This document shows positions 33,985 to 41,808 of a stretch of 56,619 nt of DNA, one piece after another. A model generated the notes under the pieces. It saw only the letters and a program-made list of their open reading frames with translations, ran no database searches and was not told where the DNA came from. Source of the stretch: Erythrobacteraceae bacterium (GTDB lineage Bacteria > Pseudomonadota > Alphaproteobacteria > Sphingomonadales > Sphingomonadaceae). A program made the translations under genes and the position numbers. The stretch spans positions 1 to 56,619 of the forward strand of contig JAIYAM010000027.1 of assembly GCA_027489065.1 (NCBI GenBank), read 5' to 3'. The first letter of the stretch is position 1; every line of letters starts with the position of its first letter.

Positions 33985-35006
33985 CAGTCCTCGGCGGGCG
34001 AGGGCGCGCGGACGTCGCGGTCCAGCTCGACATTGAGGTCGAAGGCGACCTGGTGGAACAGATCGATGCGGTTCACTTCCTCGGGCACCAGATCGCCCTT
34101 GAGGCGTCGCTGCTGCTTGAGCAGGTGCTGCAGGCCGAGGCTGAGGCCGAGCGTCGAGAGGCCCATGAATACGGCGCTGACCGCGAGCATGGCGTTGGTG
34201 GTGAGCCAGCCGGGAGCGAGCGTGTCCACGAGGATCACCGCGCCGACGATCCAGGCCGCATAGGCCATGCCGACCAGCGTCAGGATTGTCGAGGAAATCG
34301 CCACCACAGACAGGATCATCGGGGTGAGGTAGACCAGCAGCGTCTGCAGCAGCTGCGCGCGGCGCTTCAAACCTTGGAACGCGGTGCGGCTTGCCACATT
34401 GCGCCGGGTGGCGAACCAGTCGATCGCGATCCGCGGATCGCGCGGCGGGAAGCGCAGCGCGAGGCGCGGCTCGTCATGGGCAAGCAGCAGGTTGAGCAGC
34501 GTGCGCGGCACGGCGATGCTCTGGAAGTCGCTCGGATCGACATTGAAGCCGGCCACCTTGCCGAGCGCGATGAAGGGCCACGCGAGCAGCCGCTTCACCG
34601 GCCGCTTTGCCGAGCGGTAGACCATCGTCACCGCATCTTCGGCCTCGGCGTAGTCGAGGAAGGCCAGCACATCGAGCTGCGCGAGCTCCTCGATATTGCC
34701 GATCACCACCAGATCGCCGATCGATTCCTCGGCGGCGATCACCCGGCGGTCGTAATACTCCACCCCGCGGCGCACCACGAACAGCCGGCAATTCGGCACG
34801 TCCCGCACCAGTTCGAGGAAGGCCTCACGCTGGGTGTCGTCGACCACCAGGATGATCTCGCGGTAGCGATAGGCGCGGTCGAGCGTCGCGGCGACCTCGC
34901 GCACCGTCTGGAAGGTCGCCGGCGTGGTGTGAAGCTCGGAGAAGCACACCGAGACGACCACGTCCTCGCGCGGCTTCACGAACTGGCTGGCGTCGGGCTC
35001 ACGCAT
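33984..35006 (-). CDS. GT2-like membrane glycosyltransferase with degenerate DxD
   Basis: A 340-residue protein with an N-terminal GT-A-like half (VVVSVCFSELHTTPATFQTVREV, REIILVVDDTQREAFLELV, CRLFVVRRGVEYYDRR) and two hydrophobic helices at about 222-275. Where GT2 enzymes carry a metal-binding DxD, this protein has VVIGNIEEL, so catalysis in the standard way is doubtful. It keeps a downstream SDFQSIAVPRTLLNLLL block. It may be a transferase with altered metal use or a partner protein. The start ATG overlaps the sugar isomerase gene by eight bases. Confidence 0.78.
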   Translation of the reverse strand: MREPDASQFVKPREDVVVSVCFSELHTTPATFQTVREVAATLDRAYRYREIILVVDDTQREAFLELVRDVPNCRLFVVRRGVEYYDRRVIAAEESIGDLVVIGNIEELAQLDVLAFLDYAEAEDAVTMVYRSAKRPVKRLLAWPFIALGKVAGFNVDPSDFQSIAVPRTLLNLLLAHDEPRLALRFPPRDPRIAIDWFATRRNVASRTAFQGLKRRAQLLQTLLVYLTPMILSVVAISSTILTLVGMAYAAWIVGAVILVDTLAPGWLTTNAMLAVSAVFMGLSTLGLSLGLQHLLKQQRRLKGDLVPEEVNRIDLFHQVAFDLNVELDRDVRAPSPAED

Positions 35007-35844
35007 GGATCGCCTCCGCCGCTGCACGCGCCTCGGCGAGCCGGGCGACGGCGCGCCGGACCGCGGCGAGGCCTTCTTCGGAGCGCTTCATCTCGATCGA
35101 GACCGCGTGATCGTAACCCGCCTCGCGCAAACCCCGCAGCACCGGCACCAGCGGCGCGGCGGCGGCAGGCGCGGGGGCAAGGTGCGGTTCGCTGACATGG
35201 ACGTGCGACAAGCGCGGTGCGAGCGCGGGAAGGCGGGCGGGGACGCTGGGAAAGTCGCCGTTCATGTGCATCGCGCCGAGATCGAGGTGCGGGGCGATGG
35301 CAGCGTGATCGACCAGCTTCACGAAGGCTTCGGCCTCCGCTTGCGTGTTGCAGAAGTTCGTGCCGTAGGCGGCCGGATTGGCCTCGATGCCGATGCGCGT
35401 GCCAGCCGCCGCGGCGGCCTCGCCGAGCCTGCGGAACACGGCGGCTGCCTCGTCCAGCGCCCGGTCCATCGCCAGCCCATCGGGGACACGGCGTTGCAGC
35501 GGCGAACCGAATACGAGATTGGGAATGCCGAAGCGTCCTGCCAGCGCAATCGCCCGGAACATCCCCGCTTCGAAAGCGGCGCGCGCCTCGGGGCCTTCGA
35601 AAAGGGCGGCGCCGGTCACGCCGAACAGCAGCGATTGCATCGACACCAGCGAGAGCCCCGCGCCCTCGATCTCGGCCAGCGCGGCGCGGGCGCTGGCAGC
35701 GTCGGGCAGGAAGGGGTCGGAAGCGGCGTGGAAGAACAGCCCTGGCGCGATCTCCAGCCCGGTGAAGCCGGCCCGGGCGAGCATCGCATAGGCCTCGAGC
35801 CGCTCATCGGGCGACCAGGCGATGTTGGACATGGCGAGCTTCAT
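34999..35844 (-). CDS. Sugar phosphate isomerase/epimerase (AP-endonuclease-2 fold)
   Basis: A 281-residue TIM-barrel protein of the xylose-isomerase-like group: MSNIAWSPDERLEAYAMLARAGFTGLEIAPG at the start, IEANPAAYGTNFCNTQAEAEAFV in the middle, HLDLGAMHMNGD and HVHVSEPHLAPA carrying the metal-binding His and Glu, and AVSIEMKRSEEGL late. It probably isomerises or epimerises a sugar or inositol-like intermediate for the glycan made by the operon. The start overlaps the epimerase stop as ATGA. Confidence 0.88.
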   Translation of the reverse strand: MKLAMSNIAWSPDERLEAYAMLARAGFTGLEIAPGLFFHAASDPFLPDAASARAALAEIEGAGLSLVSMQSLLFGVTGAALFEGPEARAAFEAGMFRAIALAGRFGIPNLVFGSPLQRRVPDGLAMDRALDEAAAVFRRLGEAAAAAGTRIGIEANPAAYGTNFCNTQAEAEAFVKLVDHAAIAPHLDLGAMHMNGDFPSVPARLPALAPRLSHVHVSEPHLAPAPAAAAPLVPVLRGLREAGYDHAVSIEMKRSEEGLAAVRRAVARLAEARAAAEAIHA

Positions 35845-36821
35845 GCCGCGAGCCTTTCGCGGGCGAAGAACGGCGCCAGCGCATCAAGCGTCGCGGGAGC
35901 GCTGAACTGGTACGGAGCGTCCGATCCCCACAGCGCGGCGTGGCGCGTGCGCATGTCCTCGCGGTGCAGCGCTGCGGGGGTGTCGGGCATGACGCGGCCG
36001 GTCAGACGCTCGTGAATGGCGGCGGCGGGCAGCGGCTCGGCCACGAGGTGGAGGTGCGTGAGGCCTGCGCCTTGCGCGATGCCGATGTCCTGCCACAGCC
36101 GCTCGATGTCGTAATACTGGTAGGTCGTCTGCCGATTATGGAACTGGGTCGCCGACGCGCCGCACATCGTGACGGCATCCTCCAGCGCGGCGCGGCGCGG
36201 GTCGGCATTCAAGGCCGCCCGGTCGAGGCGCAGCAATACGGTGGCGGCATCCGGCGTGTAAAGCGCGCGGACCCACGAGCCCAGGGCAGGGTCGAGCACG
36301 CTCGCCAGCGCTTCCAGCTTCGCCTCGGTCAGCATCGAGGGCACCGGGTTCAACAGGTCGAACAGGAAGTTCTTGCGCAGCCCCGCTCCGAACAGCGCGG
36401 GGAGGCGGATGATGAGGTGCGCCGGAAACCGGCTTTCGACAAAGGCCTCCAGCGCGCGGCGGTGGCGGCCGTAGGCGAGATCCTCCTGAAAAGCCTGCGT
36501 GCCTTCGTCCTGCCCGCCGGCGAAGTCTGTCAGCACCGCAATTGACGAGATCAGCACGAAGCGATCGGCCCGGACCGTCTCGAGCCGCGCGATCAGTGCG
36601 TCGATCTGCGCCTTGTCGCGTTCCGGCGCGCGGTTGGCTTCGAGCATGGAGCCGGGTGCCGCGGCGCAGACCAGCGTGCCGAAGGCTCTCCCTTCGATGT
36701 CGGCAATGTTGGCGGAGTTGTAGCACCCGCCAAAGCGCGCCTGGCGCAGCAGCGCGCCCCCGACGAAGCCGGTGTGGCCGATCAGGCCATCGGTGCCATT
36801 GCTGGCGTCGGAAAGGTTCAT
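35841..36821 (-). CDS. NAD-dependent epimerase/dehydratase-like protein (first gene of glycan operon)
   Basis: A 326-residue extended-SDR-like protein. The nucleotide motif is shifted but recognisable (LIGHTGFVGGALLRQARF), followed by VCAAAPGSMLEAN and FVLISSIAVLTDF. A YGRHRRALEAFV segment supplies the Tyr-x-x-x-Arg/Lys position (YxxxR rather than YxxxK), and LIIRLPALFGAGLRKNFLFDLLNP is typical of nucleotide-sugar epimerases. It would modify a sugar nucleotide. It is the promoter-proximal gene; the 270 bases upstream are non-coding. Confidence 0.82.
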   Translation of the reverse strand: MNLSDASNGTDGLIGHTGFVGGALLRQARFGGCYNSANIADIEGRAFGTLVCAAAPGSMLEANRAPERDKAQIDALIARLETVRADRFVLISSIAVLTDFAGGQDEGTQAFQEDLAYGRHRRALEAFVESRFPAHLIIRLPALFGAGLRKNFLFDLLNPVPSMLTEAKLEALASVLDPALGSWVRALYTPDAATVLLRLDRAALNADPRRAALEDAVTMCGASATQFHNRQTTYQYYDIERLWQDIGIAQGAGLTHLHLVAEPLPAAAIHERLTGRVMPDTPAALHREDMRTRHAALWGSDAPYQFSAPATLDALAPFFARERLAA

Positions 36822-36961
36822 CGCGTTTCGACCCGGCGCTGCTTCTTGTGCGTCATCCTCACATGCGTTTGGCGCGAAACCCACGCGGGTCGGCGGCGGT
36901 CGGCATGATCCGATGCGCCGCAGGGTAATTCCCATTGATATAGATAAGGTTAACCGAGCCC

Positions 36962-36985
36962 CCGGCGTCCCGGCGTCCCGGCGTC
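36962..36985. repeat. Three tandem copies of an 8-base unit (CCGGCGTC)
   Basis: CCGGCGTC is repeated three times without interruption, followed by CCGGGGG. Such short tandem repeats in intergenic DNA can change copy number by slippage; here they lie about 140 bases upstream of the first gene of the glycan operon. Confidence 0.7.
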
Positions 36986-37062
36986 CCGGGGGCGCAGGCG
37001 AGCCGCGCGCCTCATGCGCTTGCGCGGACGGATGGTTAAAGGCAGCGCTCCGGCGAGCCTCG

Positions 37063-37084
37063 CCCCCTCCTCGAAGGGAGGGGG
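37063..37084 (-). terminator. GC-rich hairpin after the MDR gene
   Basis: CCCCCTCC and GGAGGGGG pair around the loop TCGAAG, ten bases beyond the stop of the MDR gene on the same strand. There is no T-run, so it may be a Rho-assisted terminator or a dispersed repeat. Confidence 0.45.
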
Positions 37085-37093
37085 AAGAAGGCC

Positions 37094-38206
37094 TCACCCC
37101 CAGGGCGTGACGAGGTACTTCTCGCCCGTCTTCATCTGGCGATAGTCGCAGATCGCGCCCTTTTCGAGCATGCCTTCGAGCGTCACCTTGGCCTTGTAGT
37201 GGCTGGCGAAGGTGGTGGTGAGGTTCTGCTGCACCCGGGCGCGCATCCGTACCACGGTCTCCATGCCGGCGCGCTGGAGGAACGGGGTCAGCAGCCAGCC
37301 GGCGATGCTCCACTGCAGCCCGTAGGAGGGCGTGAGGATCGTCGGCGCAAGGTCGAGGCGGCCGTAGATGTACATCTTCTTCTGCTGGTTCGAGCCGTAG
37401 CGCGAGAACTCGCCCATTTGCGAGGCGGCAACCTGCTCCATCGCCTTCAGCACGCCGTCCGAGGCCTGTCCGCCGCCGATCGGGTCGAAGCCGAGGTATG
37501 CACCCGTCTCGGCGATCGCGGCGCGCAGGTCGGCCATGTAGTTCGGGGCCGAGGAGTTCACCACATAGGTCGCGCCCTGCGACTTGAGCAGCTCGACGTG
37601 CTCGTCCTTGCGAACGATGTTCACGAGCTTCATCCCGTCTTCGATGCAGATGCGGTTGAGCATCTGGCCGAGGTTGGAGGCGGCCGCGAGGTGGATGATG
37701 GCCGAGTGCCCTTCCATCTTCGCGGTCTCGACGAAGCCGAGCGCGGTCATCGGATTGACGAAGCTCGACGCGCCGGTTTCCGAAGAGTGATCGCCGAGCG
37801 GGATGCACATCATCGCATCGGCGATGGCGTATTGGCTGAAGGCGTGGCCGGGAACGCAGGCGACGCGCTGGCCCATCAGGCTCTTGGCGAAGTCGCTGTC
37901 ACCGGTGGCGATGACCGTTCCCGCGCCCTCGTTACCGGCGGGCAAGCGCTGGCCGTGGCGGCCCTTGTTCCCGGTGAGGAACGGTTCGGGCATGGTCGCG
38001 ACGACCTTGCCGGGGGTGTATTCGGCGTTCTCGAAATCGGCGGCGCTGGTGAGGATCGCGAGGTCCGACGGGTTGATGGGTGCGGCTTCCATCTTGACCA
38101 GCACCTGATTGCCCGTTGGGGCGGGAAACTCGCTTGTCGCCACCTCCAGGGTCAGTTTACCGTCGGGGTTGAGGGTGGTGAAGAGCTGCTTTCCGGTGGT
38201 GGTCAT
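37094..38206 (-). CDS. Zinc-binding-dehydrogenase-like MDR oxidoreductase
   Basis: A 370-residue medium-chain dehydrogenase/reductase. The GroES-like N-terminal domain contains [17 protein letters not shown] and [13 protein letters not shown], and the Rossmann part [15 protein letters not shown], with the NADP loop in [19 protein letters not shown]. The catalytic zinc Cys/His set of alcohol dehydrogenases is not obvious, so a quinone-oxidoreductase-like or enoyl-reductase-like reaction is more likely. It overlaps the truA stop (ATGA) and is thus the third gene of fmt-truA-MDR, an unexpected partner for tRNA-processing genes. Confidence 0.88.
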   Translation of the reverse strand: MTTTGKQLFTTLNPDGKLTLEVATSEFPAPTGNQVLVKMEAAPINPSDLAILTSAADFENAEYTPGKVVATMPEPFLTGNKGRHGQRLPAGNEGAGTVIATGDSDFAKSLMGQRVACVPGHAFSQYAIADAMMCIPLGDHSSETGASSFVNPMTALGFVETAKMEGHSAIIHLAAASNLGQMLNRICIEDGMKLVNIVRKDEHVELLKSQGATYVVNSSAPNYMADLRAAIAETGAYLGFDPIGGGQASDGVLKAMEQVAASQMGEFSRYGSNQQKKMYIYGRLDLAPTILTPSYGLQWSIAGWLLTPFLQRAGMETVVRMRARVQQNLTTTFASHYKAKVTLEGMLEKGAICDYRQMKTGEKYLVTPWG

Positions 38207-38964
38207 CGTTGTTCCTCTCGTAAATCCGGGTAGGTCGCCTCGACGAAGTAGAGGCCATGAGGGGGCGCGTTAAGCCCCAAAGCGCCCCGGTCGCGTGCCG
38301 CGAGGGCTTCGGCCATGCGCGCCTCCGGCCAGGTGCCCGCGCCGACGAGCTTGAGGCAGCCGACCATCGAGCGCACCTGATGATGCAGGAAGCTTCGCGC
38401 GGCGGCGTGGATGTGGATCTCCTCGCCCACTCGCTCCACGTCGAGCCGGTCGAGCGACTTCACCGGATCGGCTGCTTGGCAATGAACCGAGCGGAAGGTG
38501 GTGAAATCGTGCCGCCCCACAAGGGCCTGCGCGGCACGGTGCATCGCCTCTGCGTCAAGTGGCTGGGGCACATGCCATGCCTTGTCGCGAAGCAAGGTGA
38601 GCGGCGCCCGGCGATTGGCGATGCGGTAGAGATAGCGCCGCCCGGTGCAGGAAAAGCGCGCATGCCAATCGTCGGGGACCACCTCGCAGGCGGTCACCGC
38701 GATCGGATCGGGGCGAAGCTGGGCATTCAATGCCGCCATCAGCCGGAACGGGTCGAAGGGCTTGGCGATGTCGACATGGCTGCGCATCGCCAGCGCATGC
38801 ACCCCGGCATCGGTGCGCCCTGCGGAGTGCAGCGTGACCGTTTCTGCGGTGATCCGGTGAAGCGCATCCTCGACCGACTGTTGCACACTCGGCCCGTGCG
38901 ACTGGCGTTGCAGGCCGAAGAACGGCGTGCCGTCGAACTCGAGGGTGAGGGCGAAGCGGGTCAA
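38203..38964 (-). CDS. truA: tRNA pseudouridine(38-40) synthase
   Basis: A 253-residue pseudouridine synthase acting on positions 38-40 of the tRNA anticodon arm. The catalytic aspartate is Asp52 in [26 protein letters not shown] at the start, [10 protein letters not shown] and [13 protein letters not shown] are conserved. I chose a TTG start at 38964 because it overlaps the fmt stop as TTGA and gives the usual N terminus ([12 protein letters not shown]). No ATG lies nearby in this frame. Confidence 0.95.
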   Translation of the reverse strand: MTRFALTLEFDGTPFFGLQRQSHGPSVQQSVEDALHRITAETVTLHSAGRTDAGVHALAMRSHVDIAKPFDPFRLMAALNAQLRPDPIAVTACEVVPDDWHARFSCTGRRYLYRIANRRAPLTLLRDKAWHVPQPLDAEAMHRAAQALVGRHDFTTFRSVHCQAADPVKSLDRLDVERVGEEIHIHAAARSFLHHQVRSMVGCLKLVGAGTWPEARMAEALAARDRGALGLNAPPHGLYFVEATYPDLREEQR

Positions 38965-39878
38965 GCGAGTGTCGTCCCCGCAGCCACCGCCCTGCCGCGT
39001 AGGAATTCCGCGCGTTCCAGCACGGGCTTGCCCGCCCTCTGCAGCTTCAGCGGCCGAAGCGCCCCCGACCCGCAGGCGATGGTGAAATCCTCGTCCAGCA
39101 CCGTGCCGGGCGCGCCTGAACCCTCGACCACCTCGGCGAGCAGCAGCTTGACGCGTTCCGGCCCATTGGCGCCCTCCAGCTCGAACCACGCTCCGGGGAA
39201 CGGCGCGAGGCCGCGAACCAACCGCTCGACCACCTCCGCGCTCCGGCTCCAGTCGATCTTGGCCTCGGCCTTGTCGATCTTGGGCGCATAGATCGCCGCC
39301 GCATCGTCCTGCACCTCGGGCGCGAAGGCGGCGAGGTTCGCCAGCACCTCCACCATCGCCGCCGCGCCCACCGCGCCAAGCTCGTCAAACAGCGCGCCGG
39401 TGGTCTTGGTCCCGACCGGCACCGTGACCTTGTGCAGCATCGGTCCGGTATCGAGCCCGGCTTCCATCTGCATGATCGTCACGCCGGTCTCGGTGTCGCC
39501 CGCCATCACCGCGCGGTGGATCGGCGCGGCCCCGCGCCAACGTGGGAGCAGCGAGGCGTGGATGTTGAGGCACCCGTGCTTCGGCGCGTCGAGCACGGGC
39601 TGCGGCAGGATCAGGCCATAGGCCGCGACCACCGCGACATCCGCGTTGAAGGAGGCGAACTCGGCCTGCGCCTCGGCATTCCTCAGCGACACCGGCGAGC
39701 GCACCTCTACCCCCAGCCGCTCGGCTTCGAGAGCCACAGGGGAGGGGCGCAGCTGCTTGCCCCGTCCCGCCGGGCGCGGCGGTTGGGTGTAGACGCAGGC
39801 GATCTCGTGCCCCGCCCTGTGCAATGCAGCCAGCGCGGGCACCGCGAAATCGGGCGTTCCCATGAAGATGATGCGCAT
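38961..39878 (-). CDS. fmt: Methionyl-tRNA formyltransferase
   Basis: A 305-residue enzyme that formylates initiator Met-tRNA. The N-terminal fold starts [17 protein letters not shown]; the formyl-tetrahydrofolate site and catalytic Asn, His and Asp lie in [17 protein letters not shown] (105-120) and [23 protein letters not shown] downstream block. The C-terminal tRNA-binding domain is present. It is divergent from recR by 53 bases and heads an operon with truA and the MDR gene. Confidence 0.97.
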   Translation of the reverse strand: MRIIFMGTPDFAVPALAALHRAGHEIACVYTQPPRPAGRGKQLRPSPVALEAERLGVEVRSPVSLRNAEAQAEFASFNADVAVVAAYGLILPQPVLDAPKHGCLNIHASLLPRWRGAAPIHRAVMAGDTETGVTIMQMEAGLDTGPMLHKVTVPVGTKTTGALFDELGAVGAAAMVEVLANLAAFAPEVQDDAAAIYAPKIDKAEAKIDWSRSAEVVERLVRGLAPFPGAWFELEGANGPERVKLLLAEVVEGSGAPGTVLDEDFTIACGSGALRPLKLQRAGKPVLERAEFLRGRAVAAGTTLA

Positions 39879-39931
39879 AAGCTTTGCGGGCAGCCTTTGT
39901 GAAGCGAAGCGCAGCCCCTATCTCTCCCCCC

Positions 39932-40528
39932 ATGGCATCGCAAGAGATCGAGGCTCTGAGTTCCGCGCTCGCCCGCCTGCCGGGCTTGGGGCCGCGTTCG
40001 GCGCGGCGGGCGGTGCTGTGGCTCGTCAAGCACCGCGAATCTGCGCTCCCCGCGCTGCTCGAAGCGCTGGCGGGCGTCGCCGAGACGCTGGTCGAATGCC
40101 GGACCTGCGGCAATGTCGACACCCGTGACCCCTGCGGCATCTGCTCCGACCCGCGCCGCGATGCCCGCGCGCTGTGCGTCGTCGAGGAGGTCTCGGACGT
40201 GTGGGCGCTCGACCGCGCGCGGCTGTTCCCCGGACGCTACCACGTGCTCGGAGGTCGGCTTTCCGCACTGGACGGCATCGGCCCCGAGGAGCTCAACATC
40301 GCCAGCCTCCTCGCGCGCGTCGAGGGCGGCGGCGTTGACGAGGTGGTGCTCGCCATGAACGCCACGCTCGAAGGCCAGACCACCGCGCATTACATCGCCG
40401 AGCGGCTCGAGCCTTTCGCGGTGCGGGTCACCCAGCTTGCTCATGGCCTGCCGGTGGGGGGGGAACTCGACTATCTCGATGATGGCACGCTCGCCCAGGC
40501 CTTGCGCGCAAGGCGTCCGGTCGGCTGA
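39932..40528 (+). CDS. recR: Recombination mediator protein RecR
   Basis: A 198-residue protein that works with RecO and RecF to load RecA on gapped DNA. The helix-hairpin-helix [19 protein letters not shown] is followed by the four-cysteine zinc finger (Cys56, 59, 68, 71: CRTCGN...DPCGIC), the Toprim strand [13 protein letters not shown] and the Walker-B-like LDGIGPEEL and [16 protein letters not shown] segments. Length is normal. The ATG is just after CCCCC; an in-frame ATG 48 bases upstream would add non-conserved residues. dnaX, its usual neighbour, is not in the window. Confidence 0.97.
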   Translation: MASQEIEALSSALARLPGLGPRSARRAVLWLVKHRESALPALLEALAGVAETLVECRTCGNVDTRDPCGICSDPRRDARALCVVEEVSDVWALDRARLFPGRYHVLGGRLSALDGIGPEELNIASLLARVEGGGVDEVVLAMNATLEGQTTAHYIAERLEPFAVRVTQLAHGLPVGGELDYLDDGTLAQALRARRPVG

Positions 40529-40592
40529 ACCGATCGGCGTGATCGGCGCATCGCGCTTGCGCCGCGGCCACGCCGCCCCTATTTCACGCCCC

Positions 40593-41165
40593 ATGGCTAT
40601 CCGCGAAATCCTCGAAGTGCCGGACCACCGGCTCAAGATCGTCTCGACTCCGGTCGAACCCCACGAGTTCGGCCCCGAGCTTGCCACGCTGGTCGAAGAC
40701 ATGTTCGAGACGATGTACGATGCCCCCGGCATCGGCCTCGCCGCCATCCAGATCGGCGTGCCCAAGCGCGTGCTGGTGATCGACCTCCAGCCCGACGATC
40801 CTGACGCGCCCCCGGTCGATTGCTCGCATGACGGCCACAAGCACACGCACCCCGCGACCAAGAAGGAACCGCGTGTGTTCATCAACCCGGTGATCCTCGA
40901 TCCCGCGGACGAGCTGTCGACCTATCAGGAAGGCTGCCTTTCGGTCCCGGAGATCTACGCCGACGTCGATCGTCCTGCGACCTGCCGGGTGCGGTATCAG
41001 GACCTCGAGGGCAACTCCCACGAGGAAGCGCTCGAAGGCCTGATGGCGACCTGCCTCCAGCACGAGATGGACCACCTCGAAGGCATCCTGTTCATCGATC
41101 ACCTCTCGCGCCTGAAAAAGGCGATGGTGCTGAAGAAACTGAAGAAGATCCGGCAGTACGCGTGA
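40593..41165 (+). CDS. def: Peptide deformylase with histidine-rich insertion
   Basis: A 190-residue metalloenzyme that removes the formyl group from new proteins. The three motifs are GIGLAA (46-51), EGCLS with Cys115 and HEMDH at 157-161, so all metal ligands and the catalytic Glu are present. Between strands, residues 76-91 form an insertion rich in His (DCSHDGHKHTHPATKK) not found in standard deformylases of this class. It might bind metal or be a flexible loop. It follows recR by 64 bases in the same direction; fmt, its functional partner, lies divergent nearby. Confidence 0.96.
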   Translation: MAIREILEVPDHRLKIVSTPVEPHEFGPELATLVEDMFETMYDAPGIGLAAIQIGVPKRVLVIDLQPDDPDAPPVDCSHDGHKHTHPATKKEPRVFINPVILDPADELSTYQEGCLSVPEIYADVDRPATCRVRYQDLEGNSHEEALEGLMATCLQHEMDHLEGILFIDHLSRLKKAMVLKKLKKIRQYA

Positions 41166-41170
41166 ATTGC

Positions 41171-41188
41171 CTCGCCCCGCCGGGCGAG
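41171..41188 (+). terminator. Hairpin after def
   Basis: CTCGCCC and GGGCGAG form a seven-base stem with a CGCC loop, six bases past the def stop. There is no T-run; a terminator role is likely but not certain. Confidence 0.45.
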
Positions 41189-41362
41189 CGATCTGGGCGC
41201 TGATCCCTCCGGTACGCCCCGGGGCACCTGCGGCTCGGCCGCGTGGCGTTGGCTGCGCGCGACTTGTTACTTATCGCTCGTCAGCCGTCGCCCCCGCGCA
41301 GGCTTTATTCTATCTGCAGCCTCATTCGGAACCTGACCTGCCCGGCGGCGGTAACGCCCCGC

Positions 41363-41749
41363 ATGATCGATGACGCCACAATGCTCGCCATTGCCACGCT
41401 GGTGGCGAAACTGTTCGAACTCGGCGGGATTGGCGTCATCGTGTTCGGCGCGCTGTTTGCGGTCGGAGTCTTGGTGCGGTCGATCGTCATCCGCACCGCA
41501 GGCGGCGAGGACCGCGTTGCTGTTTTCCGCCGCATGCTCGGCCGCGCGATCCTCACCGGGTTGGAACTGCTGGTCGCCGCCGACATCATCCGCACCGTCG
41601 CGCTCGACCCGACGCTACAGAGCGTGCTGGTGCTCGGCCTGATCGTCATCATCCGCACCTTCCTCTCCTTCAGCCTCGAGGTCGAGATCGACGGGCGCTG
41701 GCCCTGGCAGAAGAAGCCCGACGACGGGGCGGGCAAGGCGCCAAGCTAG
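41363..41749 (+). CDS. DUF1622 family membrane protein
   Basis: A 128-residue protein with three hydrophobic helices (about 6-42 as one long or two short, 60-82, 87-105) and the DUF1622 pattern FELGGIGVIVFGAL, FRRMLGRAILTGLELLVAADIIRTV, LVLGLIVIIRTFLSFSLEVEIDGRWPW. Function is unknown. The ATG follows CCCCGC with no clear ribosome site; the frame remains open upstream. The 197 bases before it hold the def hairpin and no other gene. Confidence 0.88.
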   Translation: MIDDATMLAIATLVAKLFELGGIGVIVFGALFAVGVLVRSIVIRTAGGEDRVAVFRRMLGRAILTGLELLVAADIIRTVALDPTLQSVLVLGLIVIIRTFLSFSLEVEIDGRWPWQKKPDDGAGKAPS

Positions 41750-41808
41750 CCGGGGAAATCTGCGGCGGAGCTCTGGCGTTCTCCATTCGTTCCGTGTAGG
41801 ATTGCGCA

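Larger units (their letters stand above)
36822..37093. promoter_or_regulatory. Intergenic region upstream of glycan operon
   Basis: No gene is apparent. An A/T-rich patch at 36926-36952 (TATATCAATGGGAATTAC on the minus strand) may contain the operon promoter, but no clean -35/-10 pair stands out. The rest holds three tandem CCGGCGTC units at 36962-36985 and a CCCCCTCC/GGAGGGGG hairpin at 37063-37084 that may end transcription of the MDR gene. Confidence 0.4.

Noticed and set aside
36822..37808. Coding extension of the epimerase gene far upstream
   Set aside because: The frame is open by chance across the intergenic repeats and the MDR gene; the ATG at 36821 begins the recognisable protein.
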